A DNA stretch of 64,000 nucleotides from Rachycentron canadum (GCA_038496675.1 CM076667.1:18870590-18934589); one strand, 5' to 3'; numbered from the stretch's first letter, positions 46,346 to 59,500 are shown. The notes: a model not told the origin generated them from the letters alone. Translations and numbers: made by a program.

Positions 46346-49300
46346 AGAATCAGATGGAGGAAATCTGCAGCTCTACAGACGGGACAGTCGTGGTTTTATG
46401 ATATTGGTGTTGGTTATGGACTTCTCTTGATAATGCGCCCACAAGGAGTCAAAACTGAAAATATCTGACAACACTGGTTTTGTGGGTGGAGGAGAGACAA
46501 AAGACGGACATGGATTTAAATGGCTCTGTGTATTCGGGAGAACTTGTCACTTTTCTTTGATTGTGTCAAGGTCGGTGTGACCGACAGATGGTTTCGTTCC
46601 ACAGACATTTCTTGGAGGCAGACGTAATCTCACCACATTAGTTTATTAGATGCACCTACAATCGGTGAATTTGCTTTTTGAGCTCATTAGACACAAACGT
46701 CCAGCAGAGATGTGGCATCCATCTGTTCGTTGGCAAACCACAGTCCTCTTTAACTGCACAGGACAGCTGATCGCCTTTCTTCTTAGCACAATGATCATTT
46801 TTATTGTCCCAAGGGGGAAATTTCATAATCTTTGAATGTTCACGTCTGACATTAGAAACATATGATGCAGGCAACATGTGCAGTGGACATATGGTCATGT
46901 TTACACGAAGCTTGAAGCTGGTGAAGAAAAACCCCAAACAAACCCTAAATTGACTTGTTTTGCCCGATCCAAGATTAGCTGATGTCCCATGATGTATCCC
47001 AGGTTTGTCCCACACGCCACAGTCACGTAACGTGTCTGAAGATCATCTGCTCTTATTCTTCACTGAGAAATCTGCGTTAGAACCTAAGCCCCGCCCACCA
47101 CCACCTGCTTGCTCCAGCTCGACAGGTGAAAGAGCCTCAGTCAGACCCAGACTCAGTTGATGAGCCTGATGAGAATCAGAGACAAGCGGATCAGTTAGCA
47201 TAGTTAGCATCGTTTTTCCTGTGTTTGTTTGTTAGTGTCTAACCGGCAGTAGCTGACACAGTGATAGGTGTCATGTTTACACAAAGCTTGAAGCTTTGCC
47301 CGATCCAACTTTAGCTGATGTCTCTCAGGTCATGGGACCTATAATTTTTGATCTTTCAGCTGCGGTGTAAAATTAATTGGCAGCAATATATTGATTACAT
47401 ACCACGGCCAGAGGTATGTAACAAACAAGCTTTTAATTAACTCACAAATTTAGCAGTTTACGCTGCATAAATTGCATCATTTTTAGTTAAATGTTTTCTT
47501 CTTCAGAAAAAAAAAAATGCCTCTAGGAAATGTTTGTGTGAAACTCCTCTTAGATGGTTATTGATCATCTGAGGCCTCTTTGTGTAAAGATGTAAATATT
47601 GTTCTGTATTATGTGTTTGTTTTTTTTTTTTATTCTTGCAATCGGCCTGCAAACACAAGTCTAAAGCTCTTCACCAGCTCTTCATTTCCCCCCTTTCAGA
47701 CTCGGTTAGAGTTCGAGTGGTTGCTCATGCTGACAACCACACTGGAAGATAAAAGGTGCAACTTCATCACCTCTTACTTTGAGAGTTTGAAAGTAAAATT
47801 TAAAACACTGCTGCTTGTGTTTTTGCTGTCTGCTGACAGCCCTTCAGCTTGTTGGCCCGTGCACCGTAAAGCGCTCTCCAAACGGTGTATTAAACGCTCG
47901 CTAACGGTTGGGATTCTTGGGCCGTCATGTCGCGTTTGGATTAAATGCAGATGTGCCCATGCAGACGTGGGAAACATCATTCACATCAGCATCCAAACAG
48001 CAGAAATATGGGTTTTTTTTGCAGCTCTGCTGTCCTCCAAGTGTTATAATGAAGCGTTGAAGTGTAAACTGCAGCAAATCCGTCAGATGGCCAAGAACAT
48101 TAAAAGCTAAATTACCAATTATATTTGACTGAAGGAGAGCTGGGTGCATCAGGGACCCTCCAGACATGTTTTAAACTCTGTAAAAACACACTTCTATGGT
48201 TGATGTTTAGTTTAAAAACCCCACCCACGGCCTCCCTGCCCCAGGTCGACAGGTGAAAGACGAGAGAGGATGTTTTAGCCTCAGTCAGAATGGTTTTTGC
48301 TGTTTGTCATTATTTAAGTCAAGAGTTAAGTCAGTGACAGTCAATGATGCATCCAGCTGAATTTAAGAAAAGCAAACAAGTTATAAAATTATTTATGATT
48401 TTTTTTTTTTTTTGTAATTAAGGTTTACAAAGTAAACGCAACATCGTTTTTACCAATACATGAATTCAGCATTCACTGTAGCATTTCTATAAATACATAA
48501 ACTTTTTTCCTTTTTGTTTTTGTTTTGAATTTGATTTTTTTTTATGTCAATGGTTGTTGCAGTTTTAGCATCTACAAAAATAAGTGACACTAATTTACAC
48601 TCCAGGACCAAATGTTTAATAAAGTGTTTTGGTTTTTTTTTGTTAGTTTTTTTTCTGTGCCATGTTTCAGTTCCCTGACATGAATGTACCAATCGTAATC
48701 TGTTGGTTGTTGCGTTCTGATGTTGACGTGACATCAGACAGTACCTGACAACGGGAAACGCCCGCCTGCGGGCAGTCGTCTTCGTCTTCGTCTTCATCAG
48801 CCGGAGCCTGAAAACCGGGAAGATACTAAAGATGAAACTGTACAAAAGTCAGACTCATTAAAAAAACATCACAAAAAATTAGTTTTTACCAAGTCGATCA
48901 AAAAAATTAATGTGAATGTAAATATTCAAATGTTTTTGTCTGTAAATGTGAAATAAAAACACTGTAAAAATAACAGCTGATTACATAATTGATTCTCTTA
49001 CATAGAAGCATCATCAACTAATCATACAAAACTTTTCAACCTAATTTTTCAAAGATTTTATTTGCTTGAAAATGACCGTAAACTGTGCGATGGCCCAAAT
49101 CCAGGGACTGAAAATAAGGAAAATAGAAACCACGGCAGACGCAGCGATGACAGTGAGACAGCTGGAAACGTTTGGGGAGTAAAGCAGAATTACAAAACAG
49201 TTATGCAACATAAATCTGAGTACGCTGCAGTTTGAAACAATCATGAGATTATAGCAGCCCTGTGGTCACCTGATTTATTCAAAGCCAAAACACGAAATCC

Positions 49301-50460
49301 CGTTGGATTTAGACCATTTCTCTCTGGGCCTCCAAAGCCCTGACTTCAGATTTACCTGCACTGTTGATTGTTTTTGGGTTGAGCCGAGTTATTCAATGAA
49401 AGTGTAGCTGCAAAGGGCCCAAAGCACACAACAGATCAGTTGCTGGACATTTACACTGGTCTTCTGCCGCCTGCTGGTGAGGTTTAAATGCTGTAACGTG
49501 AAGCTCTGTGGCGTCCTCTAGTGTCTCTGCCCCCGTGGTGCAGGAAAAATCAACAACTCCGTGGCTCCTGCAGAAAAACAAGGCTTCGGACGACAACGAG
49601 ACAGAAACAAATGATCACGTAACACTCGGTAAGTTTTTGATTTTCTTTCTTTTTTGTGGAAATATGTTACAGTTATATTACAGGTATTTAAATGCCCCGA
49701 GGGAGAACAACAAAAAAAAACAAAAACAAACAAAAAAAAAAAAACATTTGGAGACACCAGAAACTAACACTAAGAAGAAGACAGCAACTTAACCGAGACA
49801 GAAACAGTCCAGACTGGATCGACAGACTTTTGACAGGCAGAGTAGGCGAAACCAAAGCCCGACACGTGACCTGTGGTAGGAGACGTCCAATAAATACTGC
49901 AAACGTTAACGAAATTTAACTTTAAAAAAAATAAAGACAAGGGAAAACAGATGTGCTCTCCTTCTTGAGTCCTTGGTGGTATTTAGCAGCATGTGTGTAG
50001 CGTTCAAAAAAAAAAAAAACAAACAAAAAAAAAAAACTTGTGAAAAATGGCGTGGGGGGGGGGGGGGGGCGCGCGCTGCAGTCAACCAGAGGTTTTAAAC
50101 ACAGGTAACAAACAGGTGGTTTTAAGATGTGTGTGAAAAAAAGTGGGAGAAGTGTTTAATACAAGAGCACACAAAATGATCAACAGGTTTATCTTCGCAA
50201 CCTTGATATATTTAAACACACAAAATTCACCATTTAACCACTTAGATATATGTTTGTTTTTCTTTTTTTTTTTTTTTCTTAGTATGCAACAACATCTCTG
50301 CATGATGTTTGGGTGTCACGGCGTTGTTAAACACTCAGCAGACAAACTCAGGGCTGATATTTGGCTGGTGGTGTTCACTTCACATCCTTCAGATATCATC
50401 GGAAAATAGAGCGGTTTTTTTTTTTGTTGTTGTTTTTTTTTTAAACATTCAGGTTCGTTA
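46346..50460. other. tnfsf10-msl2 convergent intergenic region
   Basis: No further gene. Possible tnfsf10 poly(A) signals are AATAAA at 48618-48623 and 48952-48957. A repeat tail (TTTTTATTGTCCCAAGGGGG) lies near 46797. Two short local duplications occur (46893-46996 with 47270-47337; 47080-47150 with 48215-48290). A G-run plus GCGCGC lies at 50044-50076. The 176-aa frame at 47580-48110 has no recognisable domain. Confidence 0.45.
49464..49524 (-). promoter_or_regulatory. Two CTCF-like motifs, reverse orientation
   Basis: CTGCCGCCTGCTGG (49464-49477) matches the reverse CTCF core at 13 of 14 positions, and GCGTCCTCTAGTGT (49511-49524) at 12 of 14, by eye. Confidence 0.4.
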
Positions 50461-50472
50461 AGGTGTTGCGTT

Positions 50473-50478
50473 TTTATT
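50473..50478 (-). terminator. Probable msl2 polyadenylation signal
   Basis: TTTATT on the plus strand is AATAAA on the minus strand, about 770 bases past the msl2 stop. Confidence 0.4.
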
Positions 50479-50690
50479 TCTGGTCGCCTACAGTTTACAA
50501 AACACAATCTACTCTTGACTTGTGTGAAAATATTCTGGTTGACTGCAGGTCTTCCCCCCCTGCACCGGCTTCCATTGCTTTAAATGTAACTTATAAAATA
50601 TATCATAAAACGTCTTCTGAAATGGAAACTGCTGAGTCCATGTACAAAAAGTTCTTTCTTTTATATAAATTACACCAGTCTCTGATGATA

Positions 50691-50729
<39 letters not shown>

Positions 50730-50791
50730 TCTCCGTTCCTGCTAATAAGGTTCATCTCCAAACCAAACCCTTCCCCTCATACATACACACT

Positions 50792-50822
<31 letters not shown>

Positions 50823-51245
50823 GCATGTAACTGTGGTCAACACTCCCGACTTTGCTACACAACATGCTCTACACATTAACCCATAGTAGAGAAGAAAACA
50901 AAAAAAAAGAAACTCTATCCCACTGAAATGAAATCGCTGCACATACAGTAACGCTACATCTCCTCTTTCTTTTCCTTCTTCTCTTCCACGCTGCATCTGT
51001 ATGCAAGACCACAAGCATGGTGCAGTTTCGGGCGATGGACGGAGGGCAACCCCTCAGCTTCGGCTGGTGACCCTCACTACCGCCTGTCACTGTAGCTGCC
51101 TTGTTCTGGCTCCGCCACTGCAGGTCCCTGGCACGACCCGATGGACAACGCCCAAGCTGGCGGGGCGGGGAATGTGCGTGACGACTGACCATAGGAGGGA
51201 GGTCTGGGGGTGGGGGTGGGGGTGAGGGTTGTGGTGGGCGGGACC
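50479..51245 (-). other. msl2 3' UTR (predicted)
   Basis: It contains a (GAT)n tract (50691-50728) and a (CA)n tract (about 50788-50819), read as ATC and TG repeats in the transcript. The frames over 50742-51570 in other phases are shadows of the CDS or of these repeats. Confidence 0.5.
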
Positions 51246-54200
51246 TCAGCAGTCAAACCGCATCTCCAGTGAATCGTCAAAGCCCCTGTTGTCGTGCCCC
51301 GCCCCCGACAGGAAGGTGGCCGTGACGGGCGCCCCCGTGGCGGCGGTGACGTTGAGGAGGGTGTTGCCAGGGGAGCTGGTGGCCGGACTGCGGAGGGTCG
51401 CCGCGGTGATACTGGTGAGGTTGATGCCCAGCGTGAGTCGGGTTTGTTCCAGAGCTTTCTCTGGGACTGCGAAGGCCTCCAGCTTCTTCTCTCCGTTGGC
51501 CATGTAGGAGTTCTGGCAGCCGCGGCAGATACAGTCCAGACACGCCTGGGACGAAGATCAACAACAACATGGTTAATTAATAATGACAGACCCGATTAAG
51601 CTCACGTCATATTTAGAGCCTTGCTCTTCCTGATGCTCTGAGCTGTTTGTTTCTCCTTCAACTACAGAATCAGCTCTTTAGTTCAGATCTGGATCAGTCT
51701 GAGCCTCTGACTGGAGCTTTGCTGCTTTACTTCTGTGTGTTTATCCATCCGTTCTCATCCTCCATCTTTGATAGTGACGTCTAGAGTCACGTCTCTACAT
51801 GGGACGCTCCTATTGGCTCCAGTGGGTGATGTCACAGCCAATCAGAGCGTCTCCTTCAGAGGCCTAGCTGTCAGCTGCTTGTAGCCAAAGTCAATGGGAT
51901 CAATCCTGTATTTTTCTGATCTCAGAGTGAGGAGAAGTTGCTCTGAGTTTATTGTAGTGACAGAATAAAGACAGAGAGACATGGACAATAAGATATTTAG
52001 AGCATTAGAGGCTTTGGAGCTGATTTTTCCTCATTACTGCTCCAAAGAATGAGCAGAACTCAGATCAGATAAAGAGAGAAACTTCAAATCAGCTCTAGAA
52101 CAACACAAACACATGTGTGGAACTTTGTGTTGAGGTTTTCTTTGGTTATTCTGGTTTACAGTGTTTTTATCTAGAAAATAAGGAGAAATTCACTGTGTTT
52201 TTAGTTTCCTCTTGTTCTCTGAGCTACTATCCCCTATTACAGTGAACAGAGTCTTTATCAAGCCACATATATAATCAGCTGAGTCTGAAGATGTGGAGAC
52301 TTGGGGACATTTTCCAAAATGACAACTTTATAAGGAAAAACACAAAAGTAAATACAAAATGGAAAAGTTTTAATGTGGCAGTGTGTGTGAAGTTATAGGT
52401 TCATATTTCAAATAAACATGTTTGTCCAAACCACCAGACTTTATACTGTCATTCACTGTAGCTATGATACTTCTGCCAATACTGATTGCTTAAATTTAAG
52501 AAAAAATGACATTAAAGTCATAAAGAGCTGTTGGCTATTTGCTTCTTCTTACTCCTGACCTCTAATTAGAATAAAACTATACCTATTATTTTTGCTGTTT
52601 GATAAGAAATGTTATAATCATGTATTTTAAAAGTCTGTAGAAATAATGCATCGTATCAGATATTCATGGTGTCACTTGTAGCTGAAAACGCTGCTGGTGT
52701 CATGTGTGTTGTGCTGTATTGACAGATTACTTTGGGTTAAAAATGTTTGGAAACTGCTGCTTTAGAGGCTTCAGAGTTTGAATTTCTCTAATAGCCAAAG
52801 CTCTTTATGACTGTGTCAACAGTATTTCAACGCCCACACGACTCCCAGAGAAACAGATTCGTCATAAAACTATGTTGCAATGTAAACAAACAGGAGCCAT
52901 CAGTTAAACGTAATGAGCCTCCAGGCGGTAACTCAGATTGATCGTGTTTAACTTATTAACCATTTGGATAGGCAGATTTTTTTTTTGGGGGGGGGGGGGG
53001 GGGTTGTATTGAGACTGTGTAGACTGGGAGCAGGGTAAATAATGTTCTCACCTTGCGGTTGGAGTAACAAGGGCAACGCTGCCCCCTACAGGTCAACACG
53101 GAGGGGTTCTGCGTGGCTCGGCCACATTTGCAGCCCTTCTTCTCCACAGGCTTTTTATACAGTGGCTTTGAGGGGCTGGGTGGGTGTGTCAGGGGGTGTG
53201 GATGAGGGTGGGGGGGTACCCGGTCACGGGGCTGTGCACGGGGCTTTGGGGCCCCTTGTCTGGCCTTGGTATAAGCCTTCTTGGTAGCCCCATGATGCTC
53301 CACAGTCTTTTTCAGTGCCTTGTTGGAGACCAGCACAGCTTTGCCCACTTTTGGGGGTCCACCGTTTGGCACCGGGGCCAGGTGGGGGTGGGGCAAGGCT
53401 GCAGGAAATTTAGGCTCCTGTTTGGTAGTGGCGCCGGGGTTAGGGTGGTGGGGGGAGCTGTTGGCACCGAGGGAAGCCCCTCGTAGGAGGCTGGAGATGG
53501 GGAGGGGTTGCACTTTCTCACTGTCGCTTTCTGAGCGGGAGCGCTTGCGGTGGCACCGAGGGGGGGCGCGGGGGATGACTGTCGAGGGCTGAGGGGGAGG
53601 CTGCAGGGATGGCTGCAGGTGAGGCCGGAGGGGACGGGGGCTGTTCTCTGGGGGGTGGGAGGGAATGAGGCGGGAAGAGTCTGGCCCAGATGGGCAGTGA
53701 GGCCCGTTGAGGCTAGACTGAGGTACAGAGGGAGGGCAGTCTGGCTGTGGGTTGGGCTCAGGGGTGGGGTCAGGGTCAGTGTCCGTCTCCAGAGTCCTGA
53801 GCACCTCCTCAACACTCAACAACAATGGCCCCCCACCATGTTTTAAGTCATCCCCAAAAGTGCTGATGTCACAAAGCCCCGCCTCCCCAGTCCCTGTGAC
53901 ACTCACACACACCGGGATCTCCCCCGAAAAGCTTTCCTGCTTTGCAACACCTCCACCTGTTTCTATGGTGATGGGTTGCAGAGTGTCCGAACTGACCAGG
54001 CCGTTACAATCATGCAGTCCGTTAATGCTCACGGGGCTCGGCTCCTCTCCCTTGAGCTCCTTGGTGGGAGGAGCCTCAGTGGGCTGTACAATGTCAGAGG
54101 TGGAGGCCGTTTGTGACAGCCCGACTGAATCTGAAATGTCCTCCGCCTCTGGCTCACCCTCTGCCAACGTAAGGCCCTCATTGAGGATTGCCTGAAGATC

Positions 54201-56506
54201 CGGCGAGTCGCTGGCGGCGCTGGCTATGTGAGGGGCGAGCGGCGACTGGGTAATGTAGAGACAGAGCTTCCTGTAACAGTGGACAAGCAAGGAGAGCTGC
54301 CTGTTTTCCTCAAAGCGGGAATAGTCCTTACACCAACTACAGGACGGCTTCAGCTGCATCCTCTGACCCTTACAGCCTCGACAGACGTAATGCTGACATG
54401 ACGAGTCGGTGGGAGCGATGGGGTCCTGCAGCAAGTTACCTGAAAATGAGCAAATGTAGGAAACATTAATACACCCAACATCTCATCTCTGATTAATCTA
54501 TAGACTGTCACAGGATCCATAAAGAGGAGAGCAGCTTGTAAAAACAAACACAACAATATAAAGTATCCATGTTCCCGATAAAACCACGGTCATGGCTTCT
54601 CAAGGTCTTATTTAGGATTTACAAACTATTGCTTCCTCATTTGTGGTGTTTCAGTCGCTTCCTACACCGATATATATTTGTAAACTTGAGTGGTGCCCGG
54701 CAACTTGCCAGACCAGGATGACAACCGCTCTTTGAGAGGAGCTTCCTTAGCAACGCTGATCACTAGGGAGTGCAGCTGCAGATAGGGGGGAAAAAAGGAT
54801 GAAGGTCCATTCATAAGAAACAACCAACGTTACACACTCTGTACCTCCTGTCTAATTGAAGTCCCACATAACTGCAGAAAGTCTATATTTAACACAATGT
54901 ATGTGTCTGGTTTCACATTGATCTATTATTTATACAGTGGAGATGGAGGAGGTTATCTTTCTATATCACCTTTACCTCACACCGAGTCTGAGCAATATGA
55001 AATATAACATCAATAATTCAAATATAATCTTCATATCCATCCATTTACTGACAACCTACAGAAAAGCTTCTTCTCTTGTGCCACAATAACAACATGAAAC
55101 ACAAAGTATGGTATATCCACTCACTATGGCTAAAGGAGAGTTAATGAATTATGTATGAAATGTGAAAAGCACACATTAAATATACTGTCAAAATAAATCA
55201 AAGATTATTATTTACAACCTAAGACTAGCAGGCAAAGGAAAAAATTGAATTGCAGCCAATTTTATCTTTTACAGTTACAGGCACTGGTGTGATAAAGAGT
55301 TTTTCAACAGAGTTTTCAAAACTTTGAATCATGAGTTTAACTTCTTGTTTTAAAAATGCTTCAAAGACACTGAGGAAGAGTTTAAATGCATAACATCCAG
55401 TAAGAGGAAACACTGCTTTTCGACATAATAAACAGAGAAACGCCCCATTGCTGCCAAACAGCTCACAGAGGGGGGTGTGTCACGATGGGTGTAGCTGTGG
55501 AGGATGATGCCTTCACGGCGCTTCGGATTCGCCGCTCTTTGACTTTGTAAACAAGACTAAGTGAATGTAAAAAAAAAAACAGCTCATGTTTTTGTTTTTG
55601 TGCACCAGCATGCATAAAAAAAGGTAAAAAAAAAATAAAATAAAAAAAAAAAGTAGTAAATCTTAATGGTGCTATGTATCTAAAGAAAAAGAAAACTGCA
55701 CGTCTTACCTCAACAAAACAGGTGTTGCATGTAAAGCACCATTATAGAATTTGAATAAAACACTTTACATTTGTTGCAATTCTTCTTTTTTTAATTTCTC
55801 TGGGCGCTGCTGGTCACTATTAGTAAAAGCAGAAGTGCTTATCATGCAGAATAGCAATGTCAGGATGTTTTATGTTTTTGCCAGTAGGTATTTTAGCAGG
55901 ATATTAAGTGGAGGTTAATAATATTTACCTTGTATGATCCCATATATTGTGTAAAGTGTATTATTCTACGTTAATCTTTAACAATACACATCATAGTTTA
56001 ATGATCATACTGTCCCAGAAAACTTTGTGTGTTATTTTACTATCTCTGAAATATTAAAAGGTACTATGTAATGATTTTACTATTATTTATATGCAATTTA
56101 TTCTACATACTCTGATCAAATTGTATGTAGTCGCGCTGAAAAGATTTCATCTTGATTTTGCCACGTGAAGTGCTTTTGTTTATGTTTGTGTTGAAAAGCG
56201 CTGAACACGTTCCGATATTTCCGACTGTACTTGAAAGCAGCATAATTTAAAGGCTCGGCTGACAACAACACACGTTACCGAAAAGCACACGTCCACAAGG
56301 GCACGTTTTCGGGTTTTATCGAAAAATAAAGATGAGTAAAAACACGAATAAAGCGCAGACTTACCGCAGACCAAGCAGGACAGAGACTGTCGGAAAAACG
56401 GCAGCAGCTTGCAGAGCTCCGCGAGGGCCCGGGGGTCTCGGGGGTCGCACTGCAGCACCGAACGGCTCGCGGACACGTAAAGAGAGGTCGCATTCACCGG
56501 GTTCAT
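51246..56506 (-). CDS. msl2: MSL complex subunit 2 (male-specific lethal 2)
   Basis: E3 ubiquitin ligase and scaffold of the MSL histone H4K16 acetyltransferase complex. Three coding exons in transcript order: 56506-56365, 54439-53052, 51545-51246; phases 1 and 0, giving 609 aa (human 577). The N terminus MNPVNATSLYVSASRSVL matches MSL2. The RING (residues about 43-86: SCLVCG, CQHYVC, GCKG, PSCSWC) straddles exons 1 and 2. The middle is Pro/Ser-rich and poorly conserved apart from LLLSVEEVLRTLE and the basic/acidic RKRSRSESDSEKVQPLPIS. The cysteine-rich CXC domain (residues about 478-522: KKGCKCGRATQNPSVLTCRG, then CPCYSNRK and ACLDCICRGC) is split by intron 2 and contacts DNA in this family. 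The end (LEQTRLTLGIN, FDDSLEMRFDC) is also conserved. The middle linker is longer and more proline-rich than in human. Fish may have two msl2 genes; the paralogue is undetermined. Confidence 0.95.
51546..53051 (-). other. msl2 intron 2, with probable interspersed repeat
   Basis: Wording at 51640-52320 (CTATTGGCTCCAGTGGGTGA, GTGATGTCACAGCCAATCAG) looks like a teleost interspersed repeat of unknown class. An inverted pair, GTCATAAAGAGCTGTTGGCT (52518 on) and AATAGCCAAAGCTCTTTATG (52790 on), could be ends of a small element. A T-run then G-run (52977-53003) lies about 50 bases inside the donor. Confidence 0.45.
54440..56364 (-). other. msl2 intron 1
   Basis: AT-rich, with A-runs at 55570-55580 and 55620-55655. 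No additional exon or known element recognised. Confidence 0.5.
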
Positions 56507-57800
56507 CTCAGCTGCCTGGCCCGGGACTCCAGTCCAGTCCAGTCCAGTCCAAGTCCGGTCCGGTTCCGGCAATTTATATTAGTACGTTAAAACACCAACG
56601 CCACGCAACGACACAAAACTGTCCGTGGTCTGTGTGGCAAAATTAGTGTTTTTGTCAAGGGAGTCTGGTGGCTTTGAAGAGGGCATAGATGGATGCAACG
56701 GCTTCAGATCCCACTCGGTAAATCCCACATATGGAGCAGTCTGTGCACAGAGCAATCGAGGTTACTCATCCCCAGTCACATCCAATCCATCCTCAATGTG
56801 CCCCAGCTCTTAAAAAGGGCTGCTGCTGCTGCTTCTGGAGGGGGGGCGATTATAGCTGCGTTCGCGGGGAGGCCAACCATGCATAAAAACGTCGGTTCAT
56901 CCAAGTCGGTTCGGTTTGTTTCCATACAATCCGCGAGTTGTGGTTAGACAAAGCATCGTGTGGCGCCCTTTCCTCCAGCAGTGGCCTTTTAACGTTACTT
57001 CCAGCTGGTTAGCTAGCAGCGGCTCCGGAATTTAAACAGGGGCTTTCGTGACGAAGTGCTCCGGTCTGCGATGCATTTCCCCCCGATATCCCATAGTCCA
57101 CATGCATGCTCGCCCTGGGTTTTCACGTCGGTCCGGAGCTGGTATCACACGATGCATTTACGATCCCACACAGAGGCATCCGTGTCTCCGGCTTGTCTCG
57201 GCGGCGAAGCCCCCAGCAGGCTCGTTAACGGCTGTGTTATTGTTCGCGGAGATTCATGGCGGCTCGAAAACAAAACAGGCCGCCCCGGCTCGAAACGGTC
57301 CCCCGTCGGCGAGAAACGTCGACAGCTACGGGTGGATGTGGGCAGAAACGGGGCGAAGAGGAGCGGGTGTTGTTGAAACAAAAATAATTTCACAGCCCCG
57401 ACGCCTCTCTCGGTGGGGAGGGAAATAAGCCAGCGGAAGCACCGGGCTCTGGTGACAGTGCTACCCGCCTGAGCTGGACCGGAAAGCCGGCTACAAAAGC
57501 AGGCCGCTTCCCTCTTCTCGGGGATTAGCGGGGGTCTGTCGCTGTCGCCGCCCGCCTCGGTGGGAATGTAGCGGGGGGGGAAACGAGGGTAGAGACGAAA
57601 CTTCGTCCTCCACCAGCTTCTGATAGACCCCCGGAGTGTCTGCGAAGACCGAAAGTGAATTAAATCCCTATTCGTGAACCTTGCTATCATTAGCCGCGGA
57701 GCATTCCTGATACCTCCCGTCGCTTTTCCACACACAAACAAGGGGGCGCTGTTGCCCAAATATCGCGAGAACTCAACTAACGCGGCACATTTGAAAAGAG
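56507..57800 (-). promoter_or_regulatory. msl2 5' UTR and CpG-rich promoter
   Basis: GC- and CpG-rich for over 1 kb. TCGCGAGA at 57763-57770 matches the core of the TCTCGCGAGA promoter motif and probably marks the start region. AAGGGGGCGCT (57740-57750) resembles a CTCF core. Short direct repeats GTCCA (about 56530-56553) lie just upstream of the ATG. A minus-strand frame of 220 codons (57807-57145) crosses the region; I take it as chance openness in GC-rich DNA or upstream ORF material. Confidence 0.5.
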
Positions 57801-58997
57801 AAAACAATGGACTGTCGTAAATGTTTCACAAAAAACCTTCACGTCTTAACATGTGACAGATATATTTTTTACTTTTTTTTTTTTTTTTAAAAAGGCAGTT
57901 ATTCACTTTATGTTTACATATTTTCCATTTAATTGCTCATATTAACACAAATACATGTTTAACTGAAAAAAAGGGCACATTTAATTTTGGTGCTAAGTAT
58001 AAGATAAGTCTTGGTTGGTTTATTTATTAAGTACAGATTTGCTATTTGTGTCGTGTTTGTGCCTTAAGAAATTTTAAAAAACTAAATAAAAAATACAAAT
58101 TATGTAGTAAGTGAAAACTTGTTCATAAACTCACTTTCTCATTTTCCCTTGTCCAAACCTTTGTTGTAAATAGTAATTTACGTCTCATCGGCGGCTAATT
58201 TTTAGGAAATTATGAGGACTGGAAGAAGAATTTCAGAGAAACATTGCACCTTTTTTCTGTTAACCACTTGAGTTGTTGCTGTTAAAATGATTAAGTCACA
58301 CTTTAACTACCCTTGATGGTGTTTCACACAATAACTTCCCATTTAGAAATAGTGCACACCCATTTATCTAATATACAACAAATTCCTCAGTCAACACGAA
58401 GACGAGGTAGAAGTTTCTTTTGATGAATAATAATAATGACATCATAGACTGAATTTCCTGAATACAAAAACATTTTCTGCCTTTTCGACTATTTGTTGTT
58501 TTTCTGTGCTGATAATTTTGCCATATTTGTATAGAATCTTATGAACTGTCATAATAGGAAACCCACAATGGTTAGTAATAAGATAAGCAATCACTGTTAT
58601 AGACAAATGTATGAGAAAACTATAATGATTTGACTGTGAAATACCAGCAACTGAAGCAGTTAAGTAGAATTTATTGGTGATTAATTTTATCATTCCTACC
58701 CTGTGTTTTTCCAAAATGTATTCTATGAAACCCTATTTGTCAATACCAGGCCTTCACACTCAGGCCCTAAATACAAATTAAGACACATAATCATAAGATG
58801 CCATTTCCTACATTTAACCAATTCAAATATATTTTAAAATACATTTTAATGATTTATACTAATATCTTTTCATATATACAATAGCTATCACAAACTTACT
58901 TCCTTATATTCTTTTCTATTATTTGTGTTCTAATGTTAGGGAATGTAATTTAACAAAGATGATTAAAAAATTACAGAAACTCCAATACTATACGACT

Positions 58998-59043
<46 letters not shown>

Positions 59044-59500
59044 CATACATACATACATATATTTATCTATTTAAGATTTACATTTCTTGTAAATTGTATC
59101 TCCTACATGATGATTTGTAACTGTTGGAGAATACAAAATGCTTTCATTTTAATAAATTAAACATTTTTCTTTAAAATTTGGTATCATCATCATCCTTAAA
59201 TGCAAACCTGTAATATATACATGAAATTGTAGAATGTAAATATAATTGACATGACCCGAGTCCAGAGTGGTGTAAGTTTAGATGTGGATCAGTTAATAGA
59301 TGAAAACCCTATAAAGTACTGTCTGCAGTGTTAATGAAGAAGGCGGATGACAGGAAGAGCGACCTCATCATGAAAGTCTAAAGTAATGTAATCTAGCTGT
59401 AAAGATTAATTGATAGGTGTTAACACATGTTGTGTGACAGCACTGATGTGTCAATGTATCTGCCTTGCCATTATCTTATATCATAATTTTCTCTCGCTCT
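57801..59500. other. AT-rich intergenic DNA
   Basis: Poly(T) at 57876-57889, compound (CA)n(TA)n(CATA)n at 59003-59062. No gene recognised. Confidence 0.55.
59003..59062 (+). repeat. Compound microsatellite (CA)n(TA)n(CATA)n
   Basis: ACACAC run, then ATATAT, then CATA repeats in succession. Confidence 0.9.

Noticed and set aside
47580..48110. 176-aa plus-strand frame
   Set aside because: No recognised domain and no splice or promoter context; kept only as intergenic DNA.
53312..53815. 167-aa minus-strand frame and plus-strand frames at 53184-54195
   Set aside because: Shadows of the long GC-rich msl2 exon in wrong frames.
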